Source: Dehalococcoidia bacterium
Lineage (GTDB): Bacteria > Chloroflexota > Dehalococcoidia > Dehalococcoidales > Fen-1064
NCBI GenBank assembly: GCA_011170375.1
Contig: DUEV01000002.1
Coordinates: 186,001 to 250,000, forward strand
Length of the DNA stretch: 64,000 bases
Direction: 5' to 3'
In this document: piece by piece, positions 26,238 through 34,912 of the stretch
How positions within the stretch are numbered: position 1 is the first letter of the stretch
How the letters are laid out: every line of letters begins with the position of its first letter
Notes under the pieces: model-generated
Database searches by the model: none
Told to the model about the DNA's origin: nothing
What the model saw: only the letters and a program-made list of their open reading frames with translations
Made by a program: the position numbers and the translations under genes

Positions 26238-26801
26238 TTATCTATCTTCGAGGAGCCTTGCCAAGTCCTGGGGATCATCCTCAATACGCATATAAAAAGC
26301 ATAGACTGCGTCTTTCCCAGTATCCCCATCCGGCGCTTCGAACGATACAACACGCCCTTCCGACGATTTGTTAAGTGAGGCAATAAATGGCAAGAGAATC
26401 AGCCAGAGGCCGTTTCTAGCCCAACCACGACCTACCTTGACGCGCTTGACGGCATTTAATGGGAATGAGGTGCTCTGGTAGCCTCCACTGTCAAATGACA
26501 TGAAATTTTGAAATTCCCAGAGGGCAACCGCTCCAACTGCGCTAAAGACCCAGTAAAAGAACAACAGCGCCAGCGCGGTAACCAAATACCTCCAATCCCA
26601 AAGGACAACCGCCACAATGAGCATCGGCACTGTTAGAGCAAGGAGGACTGCCTGTAAGGCCATCCACAGGCGATAAACGGTGACTCCTACACGTGGACCG
26701 GTGACCGATACTACCTGGTCATCAACTGAGACTTTGAGGTGGCTAGCGAAACGGGAGCTTGTCCGGAACCCAAATACTTCGAAGCTCGTATTGTCTGTCA
26801 T
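26238..26801 (-). CDS. Membrane protein of unknown function
   Basis: The 187-residue protein has two long hydrophobic segments (about residues 45-67 and 70-95) between a polar N-terminal part (VSVDDQVVSVTGPRVG) and a C-terminal part (AVKRVKVGRGWARNGLWLILLPFIASL). This resembles membrane proteins with PH-like domains but no family is certain. Gene stands alone; no neighbour suggests a role. Confidence 0.6.
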   Translation of the reverse strand: MTDNTSFEVFGFRTSSRFASHLKVSVDDQVVSVTGPRVGVTVYRLWMALQAVLLALTVPMLIVAVVLWDWRYLVTALALLFFYWVFSAVGAVALWEFQNFMSFDSGGYQSTSFPLNAVKRVKVGRGWARNGLWLILLPFIASLNKSSEGRVVSFEAPDGDTGKDAVYAFYMRIEDDPQDLARLLEDR

Positions 26802-27014
26802 TTTTCAATCAACTCGAGTTGTTTATCGTATTCTATATTATTATGATAAACAACCTTAATACCTCTGTTAATAGGTTGTCAATATACTGAAAAGGATATC
26901 TTTTTCCCTAATACGGTAGGAACACCGGGATGTTTAATTCAGTTGTACTATAATAATTTTGACAATAAAAAATCGCTGAGGATATTGTAACACTAGCACT
27001 GATTAACAAGTATT

Positions 27015-27794
27015 TTATAATATAGTTTTCGTTAACTTAGCGACGCCATCTATCAGTTCAGTAACCTCGTCCTTTGTTGGTTCTCGCTCTTTATTATGAT
27101 CACACAGATTTCGCAGGTCGCCTAGCCTTTGTATGAACCGCCATTCTGGAACCTCGTATACGTTTTCCTTTTTGAGTGTATCATTTAGAATAGCAATAGT
27201 AGGATTTTTGGCTGCAATTTTGACACCACGACTTTTACATACTTGTACCAAGTGTTTCTCAGCGACTACACCGGCTACCGCACCTGCCGGACGAAGAAAC
27301 CCCTTTTTTAACAGCTCCCTAGCGGATTCAAGCTCTGAATCAAAAAGATCAGCTTATAAGATCTGTCTGACTTCAAATAGCGAACTCTCAAAGCGTAATT
27401 TCGCAGAGTTAAGTATTTCAACCTGCGTCTGAAAACGCATATAGGTCGCACCAACATCATCAAAATACTTCTCCCCACGTATGTCTACCTTAGCCCCGAT
27501 GCCTAATAACCAATCTTTGATAGCATATGTAATGACGTTCAATTCCTTTCGTTTATCACTCCCATAGTATAGCGTCTCAAACTCTTGTAGACGGGTAGGA
27601 AGGATCTGGCGAATTACTTCGTGAGCTTCTGAATACCATCGTTGATAAGATACGCGGAACATTAACCCTGGTTTAGGGTCTCCCGTTTTGACCTTTTTAC
27701 CTGTAGCTTCATCAGCAAGGTCGGCGAGAATTGTATCAGATAATTTGGAAAGTCTCTCCAAATCCACTTTAAAACGCCCAAGGTTTCCTTCCAT
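27015..27794 (-). pseudogene. Hypothetical protein (HEPN-like) interrupted by in-frame TAA
   Basis: Two pieces, 27794-27357 (146 residues) and 27353-27015 (about 112 residues), lie in the same frame and are separated only by TAA at 27356-27354. The reading passes straight through: FEVRQIL, stop, then ADLFDSELESARELLKKGFL and AGAVAGVVAEKHL. The C-terminal half, with RLGDLRNLCDHNKEREPTKDEV, looks like a HEPN-type helical domain. A single nonsense change is the simplest explanation. The N-terminal half is helical with no motif. A start at TTG 27251 could still make the last 78 residues. Confidence 0.6.
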
Positions 27795-27866
27795 AACTGC
27801 CCCCCTAAGAGAATTTGTGACTACCTAGACATATAATTGAGGACTTTAAAATACTCACTGTATTTA

Positions 27867-27944
27867 TTAAACACCGCAGCACTTCTTATACTTCTTCCCC
27901 TTTCCACACTGACAGGGCTCATTCCAGCCTATCTCTGGTGATGT
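27867..27944 (-). pseudogene. SEC-C zinc motif remnant
   Basis: The minus strand reads EIGWNEPCQCGKGKKYKKCCGV then TAA, an intact SEC-C motif as found at the end of SecA and other proteins. A stop (TAG) lies a few codons upstream and there is no start codon, so it is the tail of a lost gene. It sits between the interrupted gene at 27015 and the dnaN terminator. Confidence 0.55.
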
Positions 27945-27984
27945 ACGCTAACATTATATAACAGCTCATGAAGGTTAAACAATT

Positions 27985-28012
27985 AAGGCGCCCGGTTACT
28001 ACCAGACGCCTT
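27985..28012 (-). terminator. dnaN terminator
   Basis: On the minus strand AAGGCGTCTGG pairs with CCGGGCGCCTT around TAGTAA, 30 bases after the dnaN stop; followed by AATT rather than a long T run. Confidence 0.6.
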
Positions 28013-28043
28013 ATATCTTCTGCGATACAGGGTTATTTAGCTG

Positions 28044-29180
28044 CTACCATTGGACAAACATCGGCATTACCACGTGCGTATAGTTGTCCACACCTACCGG
28101 GCGGATGACGCCGGGGCTGGAGGGGTTGGTCGTCTCCAGGGTCACCTGCGGTTCGCGGAGCACACTGAGGACGTCGGTCAGGTATTTGCCATTGAAGGCA
28201 ATCTTGGCCTCCTCCCCTTCTACGGTGGCATCAATCTCACCGACATCATCACCAAGCTCCTCAGAGCGTGCGGATACAGTTATCTTCCCAGCAGCCAGTT
28301 CGCCGCTGCCAGGGGTTGCCACCAGGCGCACGATGCCGCTGCCGTCGCGGGCAAAGATGGAGGCCGTTCTGGTTGCCCTCAAGAACTCGGCGACATCAAC
28401 CATCACCTTGGTGTTATAGCTCTGCGGAATTAGCTGGGAGTACTGAGGGAAGGTCCCCTGAACAAGCTGTGAGACCAGCTGGGTATTCTTCATCTGGAAA
28501 AGTATCTGACTCTTGTTGGGGTTAACCGTTATGTCAATTACCTCTTCGTCATCCCCTATTAAGCGGCTCAGTTCCGCCAGGGTCCGCCCCGGAATAATCA
28601 CCTCAATCTTCTCGTCTACCGGGGTGGAGAGGGGCAGCTTGTATACCGCCAGCCGAAAGCCATCGGCAGCCGCCAGCGTCAGCAGGTCGTCTTCAAACTG
28701 GGCATCAACACCCGTCAGTACCGGGCGGGACTCCTCAGAAGCAACCGCAAAGACCACCTGGTTAATAGCCTGACGGAGGCTCTCGACCTCTACCTTGGTA
28801 TTTATTCCCTCATCGACCTTGGGTATCGGCGGAAAGTCCTTGGCATCCACGCCGCTGATGCGGGCCTCAAAACGGGCACAGCTTAATTCGACAACCTTGC
28901 TCCCGGACGCCAGGCTGAGGTCAACCCGGTCACTGGGTAAAGAGGCAACAAACTCAGTGAGGAGACGGGCGGGGACTGTAATTTCACCCTCCGTCTCCAC
29001 CTTGGCCCCAATCCAGTGACTGATAGCCATCTCCAGATTAGTGGCAACCAGTTTGAGACGAGACTCATCGGTGGCAAGGAAGACATTGTTGGTGATTGGC
29101 AGAGTTGTTCTGGTAGCAACCGCCCTCCCGACAACACTAAGTCCGCGATTCAAATTCTCCTGAAGACATGATAACCTCAT
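28044..29180 (-). CDS. dnaN: DNA polymerase III beta subunit (sliding clamp)
   Basis: The 378-residue protein has the three-domain clamp layout: MRLSCLQENLNRGLSVVGRAV at the start, TRTTLPITNNVFLAT, then DFPPIPKVDEG between domains 1 and 2, and the C-terminal YTHVVMPMFVQW that packs in the clamp. It forms the ring that tethers the polymerase to DNA. It follows rdgB, fbp and cobO on the same strand. The last 40 bases are the parent-like sequence of the dispersed repeat in the left part of the window. Confidence 0.96.
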   Translation of the reverse strand: MRLSCLQENLNRGLSVVGRAVATRTTLPITNNVFLATDESRLKLVATNLEMAISHWIGAKVETEGEITVPARLLTEFVASLPSDRVDLSLASGSKVVELSCARFEARISGVDAKDFPPIPKVDEGINTKVEVESLRQAINQVVFAVASEESRPVLTGVDAQFEDDLLTLAAADGFRLAVYKLPLSTPVDEKIEVIIPGRTLAELSRLIGDDEEVIDITVNPNKSQILFQMKNTQLVSQLVQGTFPQYSQLIPQSYNTKVMVDVAEFLRATRTASIFARDGSGIVRLVATPGSGELAAGKITVSARSEELGDDVGEIDATVEGEEAKIAFNGKYLTDVLSVLREPQVTLETTNPSSPGVIRPVGVDNYTHVVMPMFVQW

Positions 29181-29276
29181 TATTACCCCCCGAAAGTCGT
29201 ACTATGGCGTGTAATCAAGTAGTATATACCAATCGTCCTCAATAAACAACCGTTAATTTGACCTCTCAATATCCGG

Positions 29277-29885
29277 TTATTCCGCCAGACTATTTTTCAA
29301 CCTGACGAGCACCTGATAGGCCTCGCGGGCGGCTATCCCACGATGACTGACCCGGTTCTTCTCCTCCAGAGACAGCTCCGCCATCGTTTTACCAAGTTCC
29401 GGTAGATAGAATATCGGGTCGTAACCAAAACCCTGCTCACCACATGGCTCAAAGGTTATTATCCCGGGACACTCACCATGACAGAACTCGATATCACCAC
29501 CGGGCCGGGCTAAAGCGATGACACAGCGAAAGCGAGCCGTTCTCTCGGCCCAGGGCACCTCTTTCAATCGTGACAGCAGATAGCTGACCCGGTCCTCATC
29601 CGAAGCCCCCTCACCGGCGTAACGGTGTGAGAGTGGGCCGGGCTCACCACCGAGGGCATCAACTTCCAGCCCGGAATCATCCGCCAGGGTCAGCAGATGG
29701 CTCTCAGCAGCCAGAGCGGTTGCCTTCAGCCTGGCATTCTCCTCCAGGTTACTCCCCACCTCGTCAACTTCAGTAGTGATTTCCTGCTCGGCAAGGGTAA
29801 CCACGTCATAGGGAAGGTCTTGAAACAGGCTCCTATATTCACGCACCTTGCCCGGATTATTGGTCGCCAGGAGCAATCTTAACAT
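29277..29885 (-). CDS. rdgB: XTP/dITP diphosphatase
   Basis: The 202-residue protein has the family marks LLLATNNPGKVREY (substrate binding), LADDSGLEVDALGGEPG with the catalytic Asp, GFGYDPIFYLPELGKTMAELSLEEKNRVSHRG (specificity loop). It hydrolyses XTP, ITP and dITP to the monophosphate, keeping deaminated purines out of nucleic acid. It lies between fbp and dnaN. Confidence 0.95.
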   Translation of the reverse strand: MLRLLLATNNPGKVREYRSLFQDLPYDVVTLAEQEITTEVDEVGSNLEENARLKATALAAESHLLTLADDSGLEVDALGGEPGPLSHRYAGEGASDEDRVSYLLSRLKEVPWAERTARFRCVIALARPGGDIEFCHGECPGIITFEPCGEQGFGYDPIFYLPELGKTMAELSLEEKNRVSHRGIAAREAYQVLVRLKNSLAE

Positions 29886-29912
29886 GTGCTCCTTCTCTAT
29901 ATGCCTAAAAAA

Positions 29913-31022
29913 TTAGCCCCTGCCGGGCTCAATGTCAGTGAACCTGCCCTCCAGCTTCTTCATGACCTCGGGCATGGTAGTATACTCCATTTCTTCAAGC
30001 GGGAGACGATGTGGCTCAAACGGCCCGTGTTGTCGCATAAAATCGGCAATATCAATTGCCTTCTGTCTAGCGTTGTCATACGATTTATCAGCGAACATGT
30101 CACGTGGTCCCACCAGTTTACCATCCTGAATCTGGAAACCAGCCGCAGTCACCCGGGGCGGACCATCAAAGCGTGTTGGCGTACTGTCGGGAATCGAGAC
30201 TGGCATCAGGGGGCCGTGGTGGGAACCCCTCATCCAGCCTTCGACCAGTATCGGCACAGCAAACGGCTCCAGGACTTCCCCGACTGCCGGAAAGTTACCC
30301 TGAGCGCGGACGATACATACCGGATCGTCCTTGCCCACATACCGGCCGGCAATCAAAGCCAAGCGTTGCGTCGACGATACCGCCGCAATGTCGTTGGTCT
30401 TCCGATGTCGAACTGTCCTTATCATAAAACGCGACGGCGCACCAATAAATATCAATAAGTCGTAGATTTCTTCAGGGGTATTAAACGTTATTTTTTTGCC
30501 CTCTTTGATATCATGCACCTCAAAGTAAAAACCGTCGTGCATATTGGGAGCGATAACAAGGCCAATTGTATTGAAGGGGTCAGCAAACATCCTGTAGAGA
30601 GGCAGGTTCCATGCCCCGGACGATGTCTTGTCAGCCATGAAAACAATAACGGGTTCTGAGCCCCGTTCCTCAAACTCCATCTCGGCACAACCCGGCCCCA
30701 TTCCCCTCACATTTCCAGAAAATGCATCGGCCAACAGGTCCTGGCCGGCACCATGCAATCCCAGCTTTTTCGCCACCTCAGTTCCTTCGATGAAGGTGTC
30801 CCACGCCAGCTGGTGGATTTTCTCGTTGTCCTCTCCCTGCTCATGGGTCATGATTAGCTGTACATCATCGCCACACTTCGTGACGTGATAGTCAATCAGA
30901 AGGCCGTCTTGCTTGGCCTTAGCCAGGCACTCGTCAGCCTTAGCCATGACCTCCGGATGAGAATCAGAATGCCCTGCATAGCCCCCGATGTCAGCTTTGA
31001 TTACACTGAAAGTAATACGCAC
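29913..31022 (-). CDS. fbp: Fructose-1,6-bisphosphate aldolase/phosphatase (archaeal type)
   Basis: The 369-residue protein matches the bifunctional class V FBPase by its start ITFSVIKADIGGYAGHSDSHPE, the acidic metal site around CGDDVQLIMTHEQG, the segment ADAFSGNVRGMGPG, and GSHHGPLMPVS near residue 270. These enzymes condense triose phosphates and dephosphorylate the product, making gluconeogenesis one-way. They are typical of archaea and deep-branching anaerobic or thermophilic bacteria. Its presence supports an autotrophic or acetate-based anaerobic lifestyle. Gene is 26 bases after cobO. Confidence 0.95.
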   Translation of the reverse strand: MRITFSVIKADIGGYAGHSDSHPEVMAKADECLAKAKQDGLLIDYHVTKCGDDVQLIMTHEQGEDNEKIHQLAWDTFIEGTEVAKKLGLHGAGQDLLADAFSGNVRGMGPGCAEMEFEERGSEPVIVFMADKTSSGAWNLPLYRMFADPFNTIGLVIAPNMHDGFYFEVHDIKEGKKITFNTPEEIYDLLIFIGAPSRFMIRTVRHRKTNDIAAVSSTQRLALIAGRYVGKDDPVCIVRAQGNFPAVGEVLEPFAVPILVEGWMRGSHHGPLMPVSIPDSTPTRFDGPPRVTAAGFQIQDGKLVGPRDMFADKSYDNARQKAIDIADFMRQHGPFEPHRLPLEEMEYTTMPEVMKKLEGRFTDIEPGRG

Positions 31023-31048
31023 CTTTTTTCCTCCTCAGCCGTGTTTAG

Positions 31049-31627
31049 CTAGTACTCAATACCTCTGCGGGCCGCAGTCCCTTCATCATAGGGATGCTTG
31101 ATATTGAGCATCTCAGTAACCAGGTCTGCCACCCTCACTATCTCTTTATCAGCACCCCGACCGGTGAGAATCAGTTCAACGTCAGTCGGCTTTTCTCCAA
31201 TCAAACTGATAACATCCTCCAGTTCAATAAGCTTCCAGGCCACGGCGACATTCACCTCATCCAGCACCACCAAATCATATTCGCCGCTAAGCATTGCCTG
31301 ATGCGCTGCCACCAATGCCCTCGCCGCCTCTTCCCTGTCCTGCGGCTTAATGTTGGCCGGGTCCACGAAAGACCCGGCACCAAACCTGGCCACACCGACG
31401 TTCTGTAATTTAGAGAGGACATCCCATTCCCCGGACGGGTGTCCTGCCTTCATGAATACGACAATAAATACCCTTAGACCATTACCAAGGGCGCGAATAA
31501 CGGTTCCCAGTGCTGCGGAAGTCTTGCCCCTACCTTCACCTGTGAAAACTTGAACAAGACCTTTTTCTAGGGGTGGGGGAGAGGACACATCAGACGGTGG
31601 TGTCTTTTCAGTCAATGAAGCTCCCAA
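31049..31627 (-). CDS. cobO: Cob(I)yrinic acid a,c-diamide adenosyltransferase
   Basis: The 192-residue protein has the CobO/BtuR P-loop VFTGEGRGKTSAALGT (near residue 28), the conserved FMKAGHPSGEWDVL and DLVVLDEVNVAV, and ends ALINIKHPYD-like (MLNIKHPYDEGTAARRGIEY). It adds the adenosyl group from ATP to cobalt in corrinoids. With the B12 riboswitch and btuF/cobC-like genes at 48-51 kb it shows reliance on cobalamin, probably by salvage. Confidence 0.95.
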   Translation of the reverse strand: MGASLTEKTPPSDVSSPPPLEKGLVQVFTGEGRGKTSAALGTVIRALGNGLRVFIVVFMKAGHPSGEWDVLSKLQNVGVARFGAGSFVDPANIKPQDREEAARALVAAHQAMLSGEYDLVVLDEVNVAVAWKLIELEDVISLIGEKPTDVELILTGRGADKEIVRVADLVTEMLNIKHPYDEGTAARRGIEY

Positions 31628-31846
31628 TCAGACTGTGTTGCCAGACAATCAGAGGCTAACTAAGGTTGGACTAATCCAGTTTAGCAACTCACCCTGCCAG
31701 TGTCAAGACGAAGACCCTATACTGTTTTCTTCGTTGCAGTGAATCTTGCGGGAATCCCCTTCGTGATGGTAGAATGCAAGGCAACCGTGGGAATATACCC
31801 CCTTTTCCCTCGGCCAATGGAACACGAATAAACTAAGGAGTCTGGA

Positions 31847-32467
31847 GTGATTATTCGGAAACTTGAACTCGGACCATTCGCAGCCAATTGCTATATTGTC
31901 GGCTCAGAATCCACCAGAGAAGGCATGATAATTGACCCCGGCACCATGCCTGAAGAGATACTTAATAACGTGGAGGAACTCGGCCTCAAGATTAAAATCA
32001 TCGTGCTGACCCACCACCACATGGACCACGTGGGTGCTCTGGCAGCAGTTAAAGAGGCAACTGGTGCCGAGGTGGCCATCCATGCTGATGACGCCCGCCA
32101 TCTCCGTGGAGGAGGTCCAATGGCACAACTTTTCGGCCTGTCACGGGAAGCACCCACGCCGGACCGCCTTCTAAAAGAAGGTGACGTTATCGACATCGGC
32201 GAGCTGCACTTCCAGGTCCTTCACACGCCGGGGCACAGCCCCGGAGGTATCTGCCTTCTGGAGAAGGACGAAGGGGTGGTATTCAGCGGCGACACACTGT
32301 TCCAATTTAGCATTGGCCGAACTGACTTTCCTGGAGGCAGCCATGAGGGGCTCATCAAGAACATCAAGGACAAGCTTATGGTCTTGCCGGATAACACCAC
32401 TGTTTATACCGGCCATGGCCCGGATACCACAATCGGAATCGAGCGCAGGGTTAATCCGTTCCTTTAG
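31847..32467 (+). CDS. Metallo-beta-lactamase fold hydrolase (glyoxalase II-like)
   Basis: Starts at GTG 31847 with AAGGAG ahead; 206 residues. The metal-binding motif is LTHHHMDHVGAL (near residue 56), followed by HTPGHSPGGICLL and VVFSGDTLFQFSIGRTDFPGG, then YTGHGPDTTIGIE. All zinc ligands are in place. Such proteins are hydroxyacylglutathione-hydrolase-like thioesterases; the substrate in an organism probably without glutathione is unknown. Divergent from cobO and convergent with hppA. Confidence 0.9.
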   Translation: MIIRKLELGPFAANCYIVGSESTREGMIIDPGTMPEEILNNVEELGLKIKIIVLTHHHMDHVGALAAVKEATGAEVAIHADDARHLRGGGPMAQLFGLSREAPTPDRLLKEGDVIDIGELHFQVLHTPGHSPGGICLLEKDEGVVFSGDTLFQFSIGRTDFPGGSHEGLIKNIKDKLMVLPDNTTVYTGHGPDTTIGIERRVNPFL

Positions 32468-32492
32468 ACAGCAAATATTCCCCAAAAACAAA

Positions 32493-32522
32493 AGGGGCTC
32501 TCTACAGTAATAGAGAGCCCCT
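32493..32522. terminator. Bidirectional terminator
   Basis: AGGGGCTCTCTA and TAGAGAGCCCCT form a perfect 12-bp stem with a six-base loop between the converging MBL and hppA genes. Confidence 0.8.
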
Positions 32523-32539
32523 ACGTATTTCCAGGTCAG

Positions 32540-34912
32540 TTAGCCTATCCAGCGGGCAAACAGAAGACTGGCGCTACCAGCAACTCCAGCAAAGACAATC
32601 GAGACCATCGCCATGAGCTTAATCAGGATGTTCAGTGACGGCCCAGAAGCATCTTTAAGCGGGTCACCAACGGTGTCACCGACAACACCAGCTTTATGAG
32701 CATCGGAGCCCTTGCCGCCGTGAGCACCGGCCTCAATGTACTTCTTGGCGTTGTCCCAGGCACCACCGGCATTGGCGAGCATGATGGCAAGCACAAAGCC
32801 CGTAGTCAGGCCGCCAAAGAGCACCCCCATCACCGCCCCCGGACCAAGGATAATACCGACCAGTATGGGAACAATAATGGCCAGCATCGCCGGCAGAATC
32901 ATCTCCTTCTGGGCAGCCCTAGTGGCGATATAAACACACCGGGCATAGTCCGGCTTGGTCTGTCCTTCCATCAGTCCCGGTATATCATGCCACTGCCGCC
33001 TCACTTCCTCTACCACCTTACCGGCATTACGACCGACCGCCATGTTAATCAGGGCGCAGAAGACAAAGGCGAGCATGGCCCCGATAAAGACACCGGCCAG
33101 GACCTTCGGATTCATCAGATTGATATCATACCAGCTGACAAACTGAGCAATAGTTGCTTCTCTCAACTGGTCTACGGTGGCAAAGACACCAGGCACTATC
33201 TCGGCCATCCCATCAGCGGCGTGCTCGGCAATACGGATAAGGCCAATCCTCACCTCCTCTATGTAAGAGGCTACCAGGGCAAGCCCGGTAAGTGCCGCCG
33301 AACCAATAGCGAAACCCTTACCAGTAGCAGCGGTGGTGTTTCCGATGGAATCGAGCTTATCGGTGCGTTCTCTCACCTCCGGGTCAAGCCCGCTCATGGT
33401 GGCGTTGCCCGAGGCATTGTCGGCAATCGGGCCGTAGGCATCTGTTGCCAGAGTAATACCCAGGGTGGAAAGCATACCGACCGCCGCCAGACCAATGCCA
33501 TATAGTCCCTGTATCGGCACTTCGAAACCTCCAGCGAGACCGTAGCTGAGCAGGATACCAACGGCAATACTCACTACCGGAACACCGGTGGAGAGCTGAC
33601 CGATAGACAGACCGGCAATAACAACGGTCGCCGGGCCGGTCTCGGCTTGAGCGGCAATTCCCTGGGTCGGTTTGTAATCATACGAGGTGTAATATTCAGC
33701 AGCTTTCCCGATAATAATACCCACCAGTAGTCCTACCAGAATAGCCACCCAGATACGTATCGCCATGCCTGTATCCAGCCCCGCCTGGTTACCCAGCAGA
33801 TAAACCACCAGCCCACCGGAGGCGAGGGCAATCAGTACGGCGCTGACGTTTACCCCTAAGCCCAACGACTTCAACAAACTGGAGGTAGAGGCACCCTCCT
33901 TGGTGCGTACCAGATATATCCCAAGAATAGAGAAAATTACACCCAGAGCAGCAATCACCATCGGCAAAACAATGCCGTAAATACCGAAACCGGCAGCCAC
34001 ACCCAGCGCCGCCGCCGCCAGAATAGAGCCGGCGTACGACTCATATAGGTCGGCACCCATGCCGGCAACATCACCGACGTTATCACCAACGTTGTCTGCC
34101 AGGACCGCCGGGTTTCTCGGGTCATCTTCGGGTATACCGGCCTCTACCTTACCAACCAGGTCAGAGCCGACATCGGCAGCCTTGGTGTAGATACCACCAC
34201 CGACACGGGCAAAGAGAGCCTGGGTGCTGGCACCCATACCAAATGTCAACATGGTGACAGTCAACTCGGTGAGCTCCATATGTGCGATATTGTTCAGAAC
34301 CACGAACCATATACATATGTCCAGCAGAGCAAAGCCAACGACCACCAGCCCCATAACAGCACCACTGCGGAAAGCAACCTGCAATGACTTGTTTAAGGAC
34401 GTCCGTGCAGCATGGGTAGTCCGGGCACTGGCATAGGTAGCCGTCTTCATACCCAACCAGCCGCACAAGCCGGAGAAGAATCCACCGGTGAGAAAGGCGA
34501 AAGGTACCCATCCATTCTGCAACGGTGGTTTCACTACGAATGCCAGCACCGCCAACAGTATTGCCAGAACAACGAGGAAAATAGCCACTACTGAGAACTG
34601 CCTCTTTAAATAGGCATTGGCACCTTCACGGACACCCTGGGCAATGGACTTCATCTCGTCGGTGCCTTCAGACTCACGCTTCATTCCCTTATAAAAAATA
34701 AAGGCGAAGGCCAGGGCAAGGACAGACCCAACTGGGGCCAGATACCAGAGCCCAGGAATACTCTCTCCCCCACCGTTGCCGATACCTTCACCGTTCTGGG
34801 CAATAGCCACGCCTCCTCCGGTTAAGAAGGAAACGACCAGCACCACGCCAACGATGAGGCCGCAGCCCAGTATCAGCAGCGTTTTCTTGTTGTGTATCGG
34901 GAAAAATCTCAC
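32540..34912 (-). CDS. hppA: Membrane-bound ion-pumping pyrophosphatase
   Basis: The 790-residue protein has about 16 hydrophobic segments and the pyrophosphate-binding stretches DVGSDLVGKVEAGIPEDDPRNPAVLADNVGDNVGD (residues ~240-275) and DNAKKYIEAGAHGGKGSDAHKAGVVGDTVGDPLKD near the C-terminus. GNTTAATGKGFAIGSAA has Ala rather than Lys in the key place, as in the K+-dependent subfamily. It couples PPi hydrolysis to H+ or Na+ export, saving energy in anaerobes. Its ATG overlaps the stop of the translin-like gene by one base. Confidence 0.95.
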   Translation of the reverse strand: MRFFPIHNKKTLLILGCGLIVGVVLVVSFLTGGGVAIAQNGEGIGNGGGESIPGLWYLAPVGSVLALAFAFIFYKGMKRESEGTDEMKSIAQGVREGANAYLKRQFSVVAIFLVVLAILLAVLAFVVKPPLQNGWVPFAFLTGGFFSGLCGWLGMKTATYASARTTHAARTSLNKSLQVAFRSGAVMGLVVVGFALLDICIWFVVLNNIAHMELTELTVTMLTFGMGASTQALFARVGGGIYTKAADVGSDLVGKVEAGIPEDDPRNPAVLADNVGDNVGDVAGMGADLYESYAGSILAAAALGVAAGFGIYGIVLPMVIAALGVIFSILGIYLVRTKEGASTSSLLKSLGLGVNVSAVLIALASGGLVVYLLGNQAGLDTGMAIRIWVAILVGLLVGIIIGKAAEYYTSYDYKPTQGIAAQAETGPATVVIAGLSIGQLSTGVPVVSIAVGILLSYGLAGGFEVPIQGLYGIGLAAVGMLSTLGITLATDAYGPIADNASGNATMSGLDPEVRERTDKLDSIGNTTAATGKGFAIGSAALTGLALVASYIEEVRIGLIRIAEHAADGMAEIVPGVFATVDQLREATIAQFVSWYDINLMNPKVLAGVFIGAMLAFVFCALINMAVGRNAGKVVEEVRRQWHDIPGLMEGQTKPDYARCVYIATRAAQKEMILPAMLAIIVPILVGIILGPGAVMGVLFGGLTTGFVLAIMLANAGGAWDNAKKYIEAGAHGGKGSDAHKAGVVGDTVGDPLKDASGPSLNILIKLMAMVSIVFAGVAGSASLLFARWIG

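Noticed and set aside
32696-33505. Plus-strand frame of 269 codons
   Set aside because: Antisense to the pyrophosphatase gene; rich in His/Gly/Gln without domain structure.
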